Below are positions 22,186 through 29,604 of a stretch of DNA of 64,000 bases, piece after piece (the first letter of the stretch is position 1; each line of letters begins with the position of its first letter). The DNA is from JBOEGW01 sp050633625 (GTDB lineage: Bacteria > Pseudomonadota > Alphaproteobacteria > Rhodobacterales > Rhodobacteraceae). The stretch covers positions 1 through 64,000 of the forward strand of contig JBOEGW010000012.1 in the NCBI GenBank assembly GCA_050633625.1. Reading direction: 5' to 3'. Position numbers and translations under genes: made by a program. Below the pieces are notes generated by a model. That model made no database searches and was not told the DNA's origin. It was given only the letters and a program-made list of their open reading frames with translations.

Positions 22186-23192
22186 ACCCGTCGGCAGAAA
22201 AGACCAGTTTTCTTTCGACCTATCTAAAACCTCTGGCTGCACCGATCGCCGATCCCTGCGTGGTCGAAATAGCGGTCAATCCCGATGGAAAGGTCTGGGT
22301 GGAAACCCGGGGGGCTGAGCATATGGTCGGCCTCGAAGGTGTGTTTTTCTCCCCTTCCCAAGCTCGGGACCTTGCAACATCCATTGCCAGCGCCACCCAC
22401 GGACAGATCAGCGAGAAAAAGCCGCTCGTCTCCGGCAAGATCGAGATGAACGGCAAGCCGATCCGGGCACAGGTCGTCTATCCACCGGTCGTGGATGGCG
22501 GGCCGTCGATCACCTTGCGCCGCTACAGTGAAGACCAACTCACCTTGGGCGACATCGGTCTGTTGCACGGTGCACTGGTGGATTTGGATGCCGAACGACA
22601 GGCAAAAGCCGAACGGGTGATCGCACTGACGCAGGCGGGGGATATTCGAGCCGCCATGAAACTCTGCATCGATGAGCGGTTGAACATCATGATCAGCGGC
22701 GGGACGTCCACGGGCAAAACGACTTTTGCCCGGGCACTTCTCGCGCTGGTGACCGAGGCGGAACGTATCGTGACCATCGAGGACGCATTCGAGCTCTTTC
22801 CTCCACAGCCCAATCGCGCGATGCTCAAGGCTGACCGTATCCCCTCAAGTGAACGCACCGCGGCCAAATTGCTGGAGACCTCTTTGCGCATGCGTCCTGA
22901 CCGGATAATTCTTGGCGAATTGCGCGGCGATGAGTGCAAGACCTTCCTCGACGCGATCAACACCGGCCATTCAGGCTCTTTCACCACAATTCACGCCGAT
23001 ACCGCGCAGAAGGCGCTCGACCGCCTTGCCCTCATGGTCATGTCGGTGGGCATCAATATGAGTTTTGAGGAGGTAAGGCGCTATGCCGCCTCCAGCATCG
23101 ATGTCGTGGTGCAGCTTGGTCGGAAAGACGGAAGACGTGGGGTCGAACAGGTGTGGGTGCCTGGTATCTTAAAATCAGAAGTGACCAGCTGA
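22182..23192 (+). CDS. virB11: VirB11 family secretion ATPase
   Basis: 336 residues from the ATG at 22182. The N-terminal domain contains FLSTYLKPLAAPIADPCVVE; the hexameric ATPase domain has Walker A SGGTSTGKTT (about residues 172-181), the Asp box TIEDAFEL, Walker B RPDRIILGELRGDE and the His box TGHSGSFTTIHAD. It powers pilus assembly and DNA transfer. An open frame continues upstream to a TTG at 22068, but its extra 38 residues (many Arg, His, Pro) do not look like a protein. It is the last secretion gene before the defence island. Confidence 0.9.
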   Translation: MNPSAEKTSFLSTYLKPLAAPIADPCVVEIAVNPDGKVWVETRGAEHMVGLEGVFFSPSQARDLATSIASATHGQISEKKPLVSGKIEMNGKPIRAQVVYPPVVDGGPSITLRRYSEDQLTLGDIGLLHGALVDLDAERQAKAERVIALTQAGDIRAAMKLCIDERLNIMISGGTSTGKTTFARALLALVTEAERIVTIEDAFELFPPQPNRAMLKADRIPSSERTAAKLLETSLRMRPDRIILGELRGDECKTFLDAINTGHSGSFTTIHADTAQKALDRLALMVMSVGINMSFEEVRRYAASSIDVVVQLGRKDGRRGVEQVWVPGILKSEVTS

Positions 23193-23275
23193 GGGATGTT
23201 TGGAAGGGTGCGCATTGAGCACTATCGGACGGTAACCTCTCCCGTCTTGTCACAACATGAACGCGTTTGCGCTTG

Positions 23276-23292
23276 ATCGCATTGATTGCGAT
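23276..23292. promoter_or_regulatory. Candidate FitAB operator
   Basis: ATCGCA-TTGAT-TGCGAT is a perfect 6-base inverted repeat 26 bases before the antitoxin start. VapBC/FitAB pairs repress themselves through such dyads close to the start codon. AGGAGG follows at 23309-23314. Confidence 0.55.
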
Positions 23293-23318
23293 GATTACAC
23301 TCCTCTCAGGAGGACATC

Positions 23319-23567
23319 ATGGCAAGCATTACCATCCGGAACCTTGACGATGACGTGAAGCGCCGCCTTCGCATCCGCGCAGCCGAACATGGCCGTTCAA
23401 TGGAAGAGGAGGCGCGCGAGATCTTGCGCCACGTCGTCGGCGAAGCGAAGCCCTCCCACGATCTTGCCGCGGCGATACGTGCGCGGGTCGCGCCTCTGGG
23501 CGGCGTTGATCTGGACCTTCCGCAGCGTGAGGCCATGCGTGAACCACCCGCGTTCGACCGGGCCTGA
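23319..23567 (+). CDS. fitA: FitA-like antitoxin (ribbon-helix-helix)
   Basis: 82 residues. The N-terminal MASITIRNLDDDVKRRLRIRAAEHGRSMEEEAREIL is the Arc-type ribbon-helix-helix of FitA antitoxins; the acidic C-terminal tail would cover the toxin active site. A strong AGGAGG precedes the start. It is followed by the toxin gene after 3 bases. The pair lies at the front of the defence operon. Confidence 0.88.
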   Translation: MASITIRNLDDDVKRRLRIRAAEHGRSMEEEAREILRHVVGEAKPSHDLAAAIRARVAPLGGVDLDLPQREAMREPPAFDRA

Positions 23568-23570
23568 CGC

Positions 23571-23993
23571 ATGATCATCCTCGACACGAATGTCATCTCC
23601 GAGCTTTTGCGCCCGGCCCCGGAGCCCAAGGTCGAACACTGGTTGTCGGCTCAGGAAGGGCTCAACGTTTACCTGACCTCGATATCGGAGGCGGAACTGC
23701 GCTTTGGCCTCGCAATCATGGGGAACGGCAAGCACCGCGCCGCGCTGGTTGACGCCGTGGACCGCATCCTGCGCGAAGACCTGGCCGGGCGCATTCTGCC
23801 CTTCGACAGCAACGCCGCGCAGTCCTTCGCTACCATAGCAGCGGCACGACGGTCCGCCGGGCGACCGATCGCTCAGGCCGATTGCCAGATCGCTTCCATT
23901 GCCCACGCCTGCGGCGCCACCGTCGCCACGCGCAATACGCCTGACTTCGAGGGTTGCGAGATCGACCTGATCAACCCCTGGACAGCCGCATGA
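23571..23993 (+). CDS. fitB: FitB/VapC-like PIN-domain toxin
   Basis: 140 residues. PIN ribonuclease fold with acidic residues in MIILDTNVISELLRP (D5), SISEAELRFG (E41), then IAQADCQIASIAHACG and VATRNTPDFEG near the end. FitB/VapC toxins cleave RNA and are neutralised by the preceding antitoxin. The stop overlaps the methyltransferase start by 4 bases (ATGA), so the toxin is translationally joined to the restriction-modification genes. Confidence 0.9.
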   Translation: MIILDTNVISELLRPAPEPKVEHWLSAQEGLNVYLTSISEAELRFGLAIMGNGKHRAALVDAVDRILREDLAGRILPFDSNAAQSFATIAAARRSAGRPIAQADCQIASIAHACGATVATRNTPDFEGCEIDLINPWTAA

Positions 23994-26740
23994 ACGCCGT
24001 TGAAATCGAACAAGCTGTTTCCGAACTCGCCGAGCAGCCCTTTGATGCTGCCGAGTTCCCATATGCCTTCCTCATGGCCTTCGGCAACAAGGACACGACC
24101 ATCAAGCGGCTGCGCACCGGCGCGTCGAACAAGTCCGACCTCGGCGGCGTCCTGCAGACCAACAACATCCACCTTGCGACCTGTGCGCCGGGCGATATCG
24201 CGGCAACGCTCACCGCCTTGCGCGACAGCCCAACCACCACCCGCGCTAAGGCCAAGTTCATCCTCGCTACCGATGGCATTGATCTGGAAGCCGAAGATAT
24301 CACCACTGGCGAGACCATCGCCTGCCGCTACACCGATTTCCCCGACCATTTCGGCTTCTTCCTGCCGCTCGCCGGTATCTCCACCGTCAAGCAGATCCGC
24401 GAAAGCGCCTTTGACATCCGGGCGACCAGCCGCCTCAACCGGCTCTATGTCGAGCTGATCAAGGACAACCCCGATTGGGGCAGCGCCGAAAAACGCCATG
24501 ACATGAACCACTTTATGGCGCGGCTGATCTTCTGCTTCTTCGCCGAAGACACCGACATCTTCGTCAGCGACAACCTGTTCACCGCGACCATCGACCAGAT
24601 GGCGAACCGCGACGGGTCGAACACGCACGAAGTCATCGGCGAGATCTTCCGTGCGATGAACACCGCCATCCCCAAACGGGCCGAGGCCAAGCTGCCCCGC
24701 TGGGCCGATGCCTTTCCCTATGTGAACGGCGGGCTCTTCTCGGGCAGCACCGATGTGCCGCGCTTTTCCAAGATCGCGCAGCGCTACCTGTCGCATATCG
24801 GCAGCCTCGACTGGACTCAGATCAACCCCGACATCTTCGGGTCCATGATCCAGGCCGTCGCGGATGAGGAGGAACGCTCGGTCCTCGGGATGCACTACAC
24901 CTCCGTGCCGAACATCCTGAAGGTGCTGAACCCGCTCTTCCTCGATGACCTGCGGGCAGAGCTGGATGCGGCAGGCGACAACGCGCGCAAGCTGGCCAAT
25001 CTGCGCGCCCGGATGGCCAAGATCCGCGTCTTCGATCCCGCCTGCGGGTCGGGCAACTTCCTTGTCATCGCCTACAAGGAAATGCGCGCCATCGAGTATG
25101 AGATCAACAAGCGCCGGGGCGAGCCGCTGCGGCGTACCGACATTCCCCTGACCAACTATCGCGGGATCGAGCTGCGGGATTTCTCGGCCGAGATCGCGCG
25201 GCTGGCGCTGATCGTCGCGGAATACCAATGCGACGTGACCTATCGCGGCCAGAAAGAGGCGCTGGCCGAGTTCCTGCCGCTGGATGCGCAGAACTGGATC
25301 ACCTGCGGCAACGCCCTGCGGCTAGACTGGCTGTCGGTCTGCCCGCCCACGGGGACGGGGGTGAAGTTTCAGGCCGATGACCTGTTCATGTCGCCGCTGG
25401 ATCAGGCGCAGATCGACTTCGCGAATGAAGGGGGCGAGACCTATATCTGCGGGAACCCGCCTTATCTCGGGTCAACGTGGCAAAGCACCGAACAGAAAGA
25501 GGATTTGCAGCGCATTTTCGACGGGCGCACGAAAAGCTGGAAGTCGCTCGACTATGTCGCGGGCTGGTTCATGAAGGCCGCCGATTACGGGCTGCACACG
25601 CCCACCGTTTCGGCATTCGTGTCCACCAACTCGATTTGTCAGGGGCAGCAGGTGCCGATCCTCTGGCCGCTGATTTTCAAGACAGGGCACGAGATCGCCT
25701 TTGCTCATACCAGTTTCAAATGGGCGAACCTTGCCAGCCATAATGCGGGTGTGACGGTTGCGATTGTGGCAATCTCCAACCATGCAGCGCCGATGCGCAA
25801 GCTGTTCACGCTGGCAGATGATGGCGGGTCCGTTGTGAAGGAAGCGGAAAACATCAACGCCTATTTGGTGGCAGCGCCAACAGTTATCGTGGACGGTAAA
25901 TCACGCTCGCCAAGTGATCGTGGCTACATGGTTTGGGGAAATAAGCCGACCGATGACGGCAATTTGGTTCTCTCATCAGACGAGCGACAAGAGTTGGTTT
26001 TGACCTATCCAAACGCTGAGCAGTTCATTCGCCGATACTACGGCGCGGCAGAGTTTATCAGAGGTCTCGAACGTTACTGCATCTGGATCGAAGACGACGA
26101 GCGGACCATAGCAGAAGAAATACGACCAATACGCGAGCGAATTCAGAAAGTTCGTGAGTTTCGCTCAAACAGCAAGGCTGCGGAAACTCGGCCTGCGGCA
26201 GCATTTCCCCATCGGTTTCGTCAGATACAGTCCGTTGCAGAACGTATCACATACATCGTTCCACAGGTCAGTTCAGAGAGCCGAGATTATCTACCAATCG
26301 GCCTACTCCCTGAGCGGTCAATCGTTTCAAACCTTGCTTTCGCCCTCTACGACGCCCCGCTCTGGAACATGGCCCTGATCGCCTCGCGGCTCCATCTGGT
26401 CTGGATCGCCACGGTCTGTGGGAAGCTGGAAACTCGCTATCGCTACTCCAACACCATGGGCTGGAACACCTTCCCCGTCCCCAAACTAACCGAAAAGAAC
26501 CGCGCCGACCTGACAGCGGCGGCGGAGGGCATCCTTCTGGCGCGCGAGGCGCATTTCCCCGCCACCATCGCCGACCTCTACGACCCCGAGAAAATGCCCG
26601 CCAACCTTCGCGCCGCGCATGACCACAACGACGAGGTGCTGGAACGCATCTACATCGGCCGTCGCTTCCGCAACGATACCGAACGGCTGGAAAAGCTGTT
26701 CGAGATGTACACGAAGATGACGACGAAGGTGGCGGTATGA
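23990..26740 (+). CDS. MmeI-like N6-adenine class DNA methyltransferase
   Basis: 916 residues from the ATG at 23990. Features in order: an N-terminal helical/beta region (to about 200) with the MmeI-family pattern TDFPDHFGFFLPLAGIS but no visible ExK nuclease motif; SAM motif I VFDPACGSGNFLVIAYKEMR (about 347-366); catalytic motif CGNPPYLGS (about 487-495); a target-recognition region around 590-780; and a C-terminal TNTMGWNTFPVPKLTE-like block. It should modify adenines in a specific site. DNA of the recognition region (about 25770-26330) is lower in GC than both sides (28 of 60 bases at 26101-26160 against 41 of 60 at 26341-26400, hand counts), which suggests domain exchange. It ends in an ATGA overlap with the HEPN-like gene. 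Confidence 0.88.
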   Translation: MNAVEIEQAVSELAEQPFDAAEFPYAFLMAFGNKDTTIKRLRTGASNKSDLGGVLQTNNIHLATCAPGDIAATLTALRDSPTTTRAKAKFILATDGIDLEAEDITTGETIACRYTDFPDHFGFFLPLAGISTVKQIRESAFDIRATSRLNRLYVELIKDNPDWGSAEKRHDMNHFMARLIFCFFAEDTDIFVSDNLFTATIDQMANRDGSNTHEVIGEIFRAMNTAIPKRAEAKLPRWADAFPYVNGGLFSGSTDVPRFSKIAQRYLSHIGSLDWTQINPDIFGSMIQAVADEEERSVLGMHYTSVPNILKVLNPLFLDDLRAELDAAGDNARKLANLRARMAKIRVFDPACGSGNFLVIAYKEMRAIEYEINKRRGEPLRRTDIPLTNYRGIELRDFSAEIARLALIVAEYQCDVTYRGQKEALAEFLPLDAQNWITCGNALRLDWLSVCPPTGTGVKFQADDLFMSPLDQAQIDFANEGGETYICGNPPYLGSTWQSTEQKEDLQRIFDGRTKSWKSLDYVAGWFMKAADYGLHTPTVSAFVSTNSICQGQQVPILWPLIFKTGHEIAFAHTSFKWANLASHNAGVTVAIVAISNHAAPMRKLFTLADDGGSVVKEAENINAYLVAAPTVIVDGKSRSPSDRGYMVWGNKPTDDGNLVLSSDERQELVLTYPNAEQFIRRYYGAAEFIRGLERYCIWIEDDERTIAEEIRPIRERIQKVREFRSNSKAAETRPAAAFPHRFRQIQSVAERITYIVPQVSSESRDYLPIGLLPERSIVSNLAFALYDAPLWNMALIASRLHLVWIATVCGKLETRYRYSNTMGWNTFPVPKLTEKNRADLTAAAEGILLAREAHFPATIADLYDPEKMPANLRAAHDHNDEVLERIYIGRRFRNDTERLEKLFEMYTKMTTKVAV

Positions 26741-27795
26741 CGGAGAACCCCGTGTCAGCAGAAGAAGATTTCGGCCTTAAGCAGAGCCGCGAATTGGCGA
26801 CGGCGATGGATCACTGGCTTGAGCTTTTCGATGCCAGTTTGTCAGAGCAAGGGCTGGCGTTGCCACAGCGGCCCTTGCAAGCTCTGATGATGTCAATTCG
26901 CGAGGAAGTAATCGAGGTCAAAGCAGGGGAGGAACGTCTGAGCAACCAAGGTAGTATCGGCGAGCACGCTGAGACGATTTGGTTTCGCGTTCTCTATGAT
27001 GCAGTAGAATTTTGGTACTCAGATAAATACGGTGCTGCTGCCATGACAGCAAAAGGCACTGCACCACTCATTGGTGCAGTAATGGTTCGCGGCGCTCCGT
27101 TCTTGATTTCGGGCCCTGCCAACCGAATGAAGGTGGAGGAGGAAGGCGAACAGGCGTGGATGTACTTCGAGGAAGGGCTTGGTGAGGGTGAAGAGGCTGC
27201 TTCTTGGATCATCAACGGCCCAGATCTTTCAAAACTCGATGACAGTGCCCGCGACGAAGTCGTCGCCGAGGTAGCCAACGTCGCGGAGACTTTGCGATAT
27301 GTCGAGTTCCGGCGGGTAACTTTCCATTCGGACGGCGACCACGAAGTTCAAAAGTTAATTCAGTCAACGTTGACATATCTCACACAGGCCGCGGAGCGTT
27401 TGGTTTCTCAGCGTACTCCTGAGCTTGGGCCTGCATGGTTTGACTTGCAGATGGCCAACGAGGCTGCGCTCAAGGCTGTGATACGAAAAGAAACAGGAAA
27501 ACAGCCGAAAATCCATTTCCTCGGTGAGCTTCTTGAAAAGGCGAGCAAGCATGGGGTTGTATTTGATTCCAACCTCTTGTCCGCTTGGCCGCGTTTCGAC
27601 GACATAAGTGAATGGAGATATGGACAAGGGCATCCGCGCGGAGCTGTTGATTTCTACGCAGCCTATCGTATGACGCTTGCCCTTGTTCGCGCTTGCATGA
27701 AGAAAATCACACCCGGAATGACGTCAGGGTTTGGGATTTTAGTTAAGTATAAGCCGTGGAGCGCAAAAGGCGCCACCGGAAGCTATCGAGGTTGA
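26737..27795 (+). CDS. HEPN-like domain protein of unknown function
   Basis: 352 residues overlapping the methyltransferase stop by 4 bases. The N-terminal two thirds (residues 1-200) match nothing I know. The C-terminal part reads like a HEPN fold: a helix with WFDLQMANEAALKAVIRKETG (234-254), HFLGELLEKASKHG (260-273) and a last helix FYAAYRMTLALVRACMKK (306-323). Just before it, R294-Y-G-Q-G-H299 gives the R-x4-H spacing of HEPN ribonucleases. HEPN RNases act as effectors in many defence systems. GC is lower than in the neighbours (30 of 60 at 26941-27000). It could instead be a sensor or adaptor. Confidence 0.55.
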   Translation: MTENPVSAEEDFGLKQSRELATAMDHWLELFDASLSEQGLALPQRPLQALMMSIREEVIEVKAGEERLSNQGSIGEHAETIWFRVLYDAVEFWYSDKYGAAAMTAKGTAPLIGAVMVRGAPFLISGPANRMKVEEEGEQAWMYFEEGLGEGEEAASWIINGPDLSKLDDSARDEVVAEVANVAETLRYVEFRRVTFHSDGDHEVQKLIQSTLTYLTQAAERLVSQRTPELGPAWFDLQMANEAALKAVIRKETGKQPKIHFLGELLEKASKHGVVFDSNLLSAWPRFDDISEWRYGQGHPRGAVDFYAAYRMTLALVRACMKKITPGMTSGFGILVKYKPWSAKGATGSYRG

Positions 27796-27804
27796 AGAGT
27801 ATTC

Positions 27805-27960
27805 ATGACAGCCAATAAATCCGTTCCCTCTTTCTCCGTCCAATACGCCACGAGCCGCAGTGAGGTCAGATCGAACAAGCTTGGCATTCGCGAAATGCAT
27901 GAACGCGCCCCTGAGAAGCGCCGGTTGGTCGTGATGGGTCAGAAAGTGAACACACCATGA
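27805..27960 (+). pseudogene. Duplicated fragment of the helicase N-terminus (51 codons)
   Basis: The frame codes for MTANKSVPSFSVQYA, then SNKLGIREMHERAPEKRR. It lines up with the first 37 residues of the helicase encoded at 29605 (MTQQVPSVSVNYA, then SNELGMREMQEGAYEKRG) but is replaced by unrelated sequence before the Walker A motif. It stops with TGA overlapping the ATG of the AlbA_2 gene. This indicates that the AlbA_2 gene was placed between a broken and an intact copy of the helicase start. It may still be translated as a coupling peptide. Confidence 0.7.
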
Positions 27961-29429
27961 CCCTTGACCCTGTCATGAGCGCGGAACGCACCCGCAGGCT
28001 GGTGGACGATCTGCGCGCCAAACCAGGGGAAACCACCTGGATCGAGTTCAAAGAGAACAATGCCGACGGACCGTTGATCGGTAAGCTGATCTCGGCCTTG
28101 TCCAATGCCGCACGGCTGGCCGATCAACACTTTGCCTATGTGGTCTGGGGGGTGCGAGACGGTGATCATGCGGCTGTCGGCACGGTTTTTGAGCCGACAG
28201 TGAAGAAGGAGAAGGGGCAGCCGCTCGAACTGTGGATTGCGAACCACCTGTCGCCAAGCATCGAGTTTCGTTTCGAAGAAGTCGATCACGATGGGGGGCG
28301 CCTGATCCTGCTGACCATCCCCGCCGCCGCAACCGCCCCGGTAGAATTTGACCGCACAGCCTATTTGCGCATCGGCAGCGCCACGCCGCGCCTGTCCGAC
28401 CATCCGGAACGCCTGCGTGCCCTCTGGGCAAAGTTGCAGCCCTACGCTTGGGAGACAGGGATCGCGGCGCAGTTCCTGACTGGTGACGATGTTCTTGGGC
28501 GGCTGAATTACGCCAACTACTTCGATCTCACGGGCCAGCCCTTGCCGGACAACAGGCAGGGGATCTTCGACAAGCTATTGGCAGATCGCCTGATCCAGAA
28601 AGATGTAGGCGACCGTTGGAACATCACCAATCTGGGTGCAATCCTGTATGCCAAGAAACTTGCCGATTTCGGCCCCTCTGTAGAGCGCAAAGGCGTCCGT
28701 TTCGTGGCCTATGCTGGCACCGGACGTGCAGATGACGTGAGTCACCGCCAGGATGGCCAGCGCGGCTATGCAGCGGGATTTCAGGGGCTGGTGGATTACA
28801 TCGACGGCCTTCTGCCTCGCAACGAACTGATCGGGAAAGCATTCCGCGAGGAGCGGCCGCTTTACCCGTCAATCGCGATCCGCGAATTGATCGCCAACGC
28901 ATTGATCCACCAAGACATGACAATCACCGGCGCAGGACCACTCATCGAGTTGTTCAGTGATCGAATGGAGATCACAAACCCGGGCGCCCCCTTGGTTAGC
29001 CCTGACCGTTTTTTGGACTCGCCGCCGCGTTCCCGAAATGAAGCCCTTGCGTCTTTGATGCGGCGCATGAAACTTTGCGAAGAACAAGGCACCGGCATCG
29101 ACAAGGTGATCTCGGCGGTTGAGCTACACCAGTTGCCACCACCGGATTTCCGCATGGAGGGAGACGCCGTGCGCGTGGTTCTGTTTGCACCACGCCGATT
29201 TGCGGACATGACACCGGAAGAAGCCGTGCGAGCGTGTTACCAACATGCCGCGCTCAAATACGTAGGCGGTCAAAAGATGACGAACGCGACACTTCGGGAG
29301 CGGCTTGGCATCGACAACCAGAACGCTGCGCAGGCATCGCGGGTTATTCGCGCAACGCTGGATGCTGATCTGATCCGTCCTGCGGATGCTGAACGCCCTC
29401 GGGCCGGATATGTCCCCTCATGGGCGTGA
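27957..29429 (+). CDS. AlbA_2 (Schlafen-like) DNA-binding / ATP-binding protein
   Basis: 490 residues. The N-terminal AlbA_2 domain shows ETTWIEFKENNADGPLIGKLISALSNAA (residues 25-52) and the VVWGVRDGDHAAVGT strand. A GHKL-type ATPase-like segment near 309-345 (IRELIANALIHQD, GPLIELFSDRMEITNPG) and a C-terminal winged-helix region follow. Proteins of this build, often labelled RecG-like or transcriptional regulators, occur in defence islands; some Schlafen relatives cut RNA. Here it splits the methyltransferase/HEPN block from the helicase/nuclease block. It starts inside the stop of the helicase-fragment frame. Whether it belongs to the system or is an insertion is open. Confidence 0.75.
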   Translation: MTLDPVMSAERTRRLVDDLRAKPGETTWIEFKENNADGPLIGKLISALSNAARLADQHFAYVVWGVRDGDHAAVGTVFEPTVKKEKGQPLELWIANHLSPSIEFRFEEVDHDGGRLILLTIPAAATAPVEFDRTAYLRIGSATPRLSDHPERLRALWAKLQPYAWETGIAAQFLTGDDVLGRLNYANYFDLTGQPLPDNRQGIFDKLLADRLIQKDVGDRWNITNLGAILYAKKLADFGPSVERKGVRFVAYAGTGRADDVSHRQDGQRGYAAGFQGLVDYIDGLLPRNELIGKAFREERPLYPSIAIRELIANALIHQDMTITGAGPLIELFSDRMEITNPGAPLVSPDRFLDSPPRSRNEALASLMRRMKLCEEQGTGIDKVISAVELHQLPPPDFRMEGDAVRVVLFAPRRFADMTPEEAVRACYQHAALKYVGGQKMTNATLRERLGIDNQNAAQASRVIRATLDADLIRPADAERPRAGYVPSWA

Positions 29430-29441
29430 CAGGGACAACAT

Positions 29442-29558
29442 TTGATCGGGTTTTGATTGTGCGTACGTGGGCTAGAGGGCGTAAATTGGAAAATACATAT
29501 AAATCATACTGTTACGATAGGCAGGGTGCGGTATCGTTACTTGATCGGGTTTTGATTG
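29442..29558 (+). repeat. Direct repeat TTGATCGGGTTTTGATTG upstream of the helicase gene
   Basis: The same 18 bases occur at 29442-29459 and 29541-29558, 99 bases apart, in the 175-base gap before the helicase. The stretch between is AT-rich (about 29490-29520). Each copy contains TTGATYG twice. They could be a duplicated promoter or operator, or a scar of the AlbA_2 insertion. Confidence 0.6.
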
Positions 29559-29604
29559 CCTGCCCCAAAGCGAATGATTCCGCGCCCCTCAGAAGGAAAA
29601 CATC

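Noticed and set aside
23873..25228. 451-codon minus-strand frame inside the methyltransferase
   Set aside because: Antisense shadow of conserved methylase coding sequence, with no recognisable domain.
29442..29558. CRISPR-like array
   Set aside because: Only two repeat copies with a 81-base interval and no Cas genes nearby; no CRISPR array is visible in the window.
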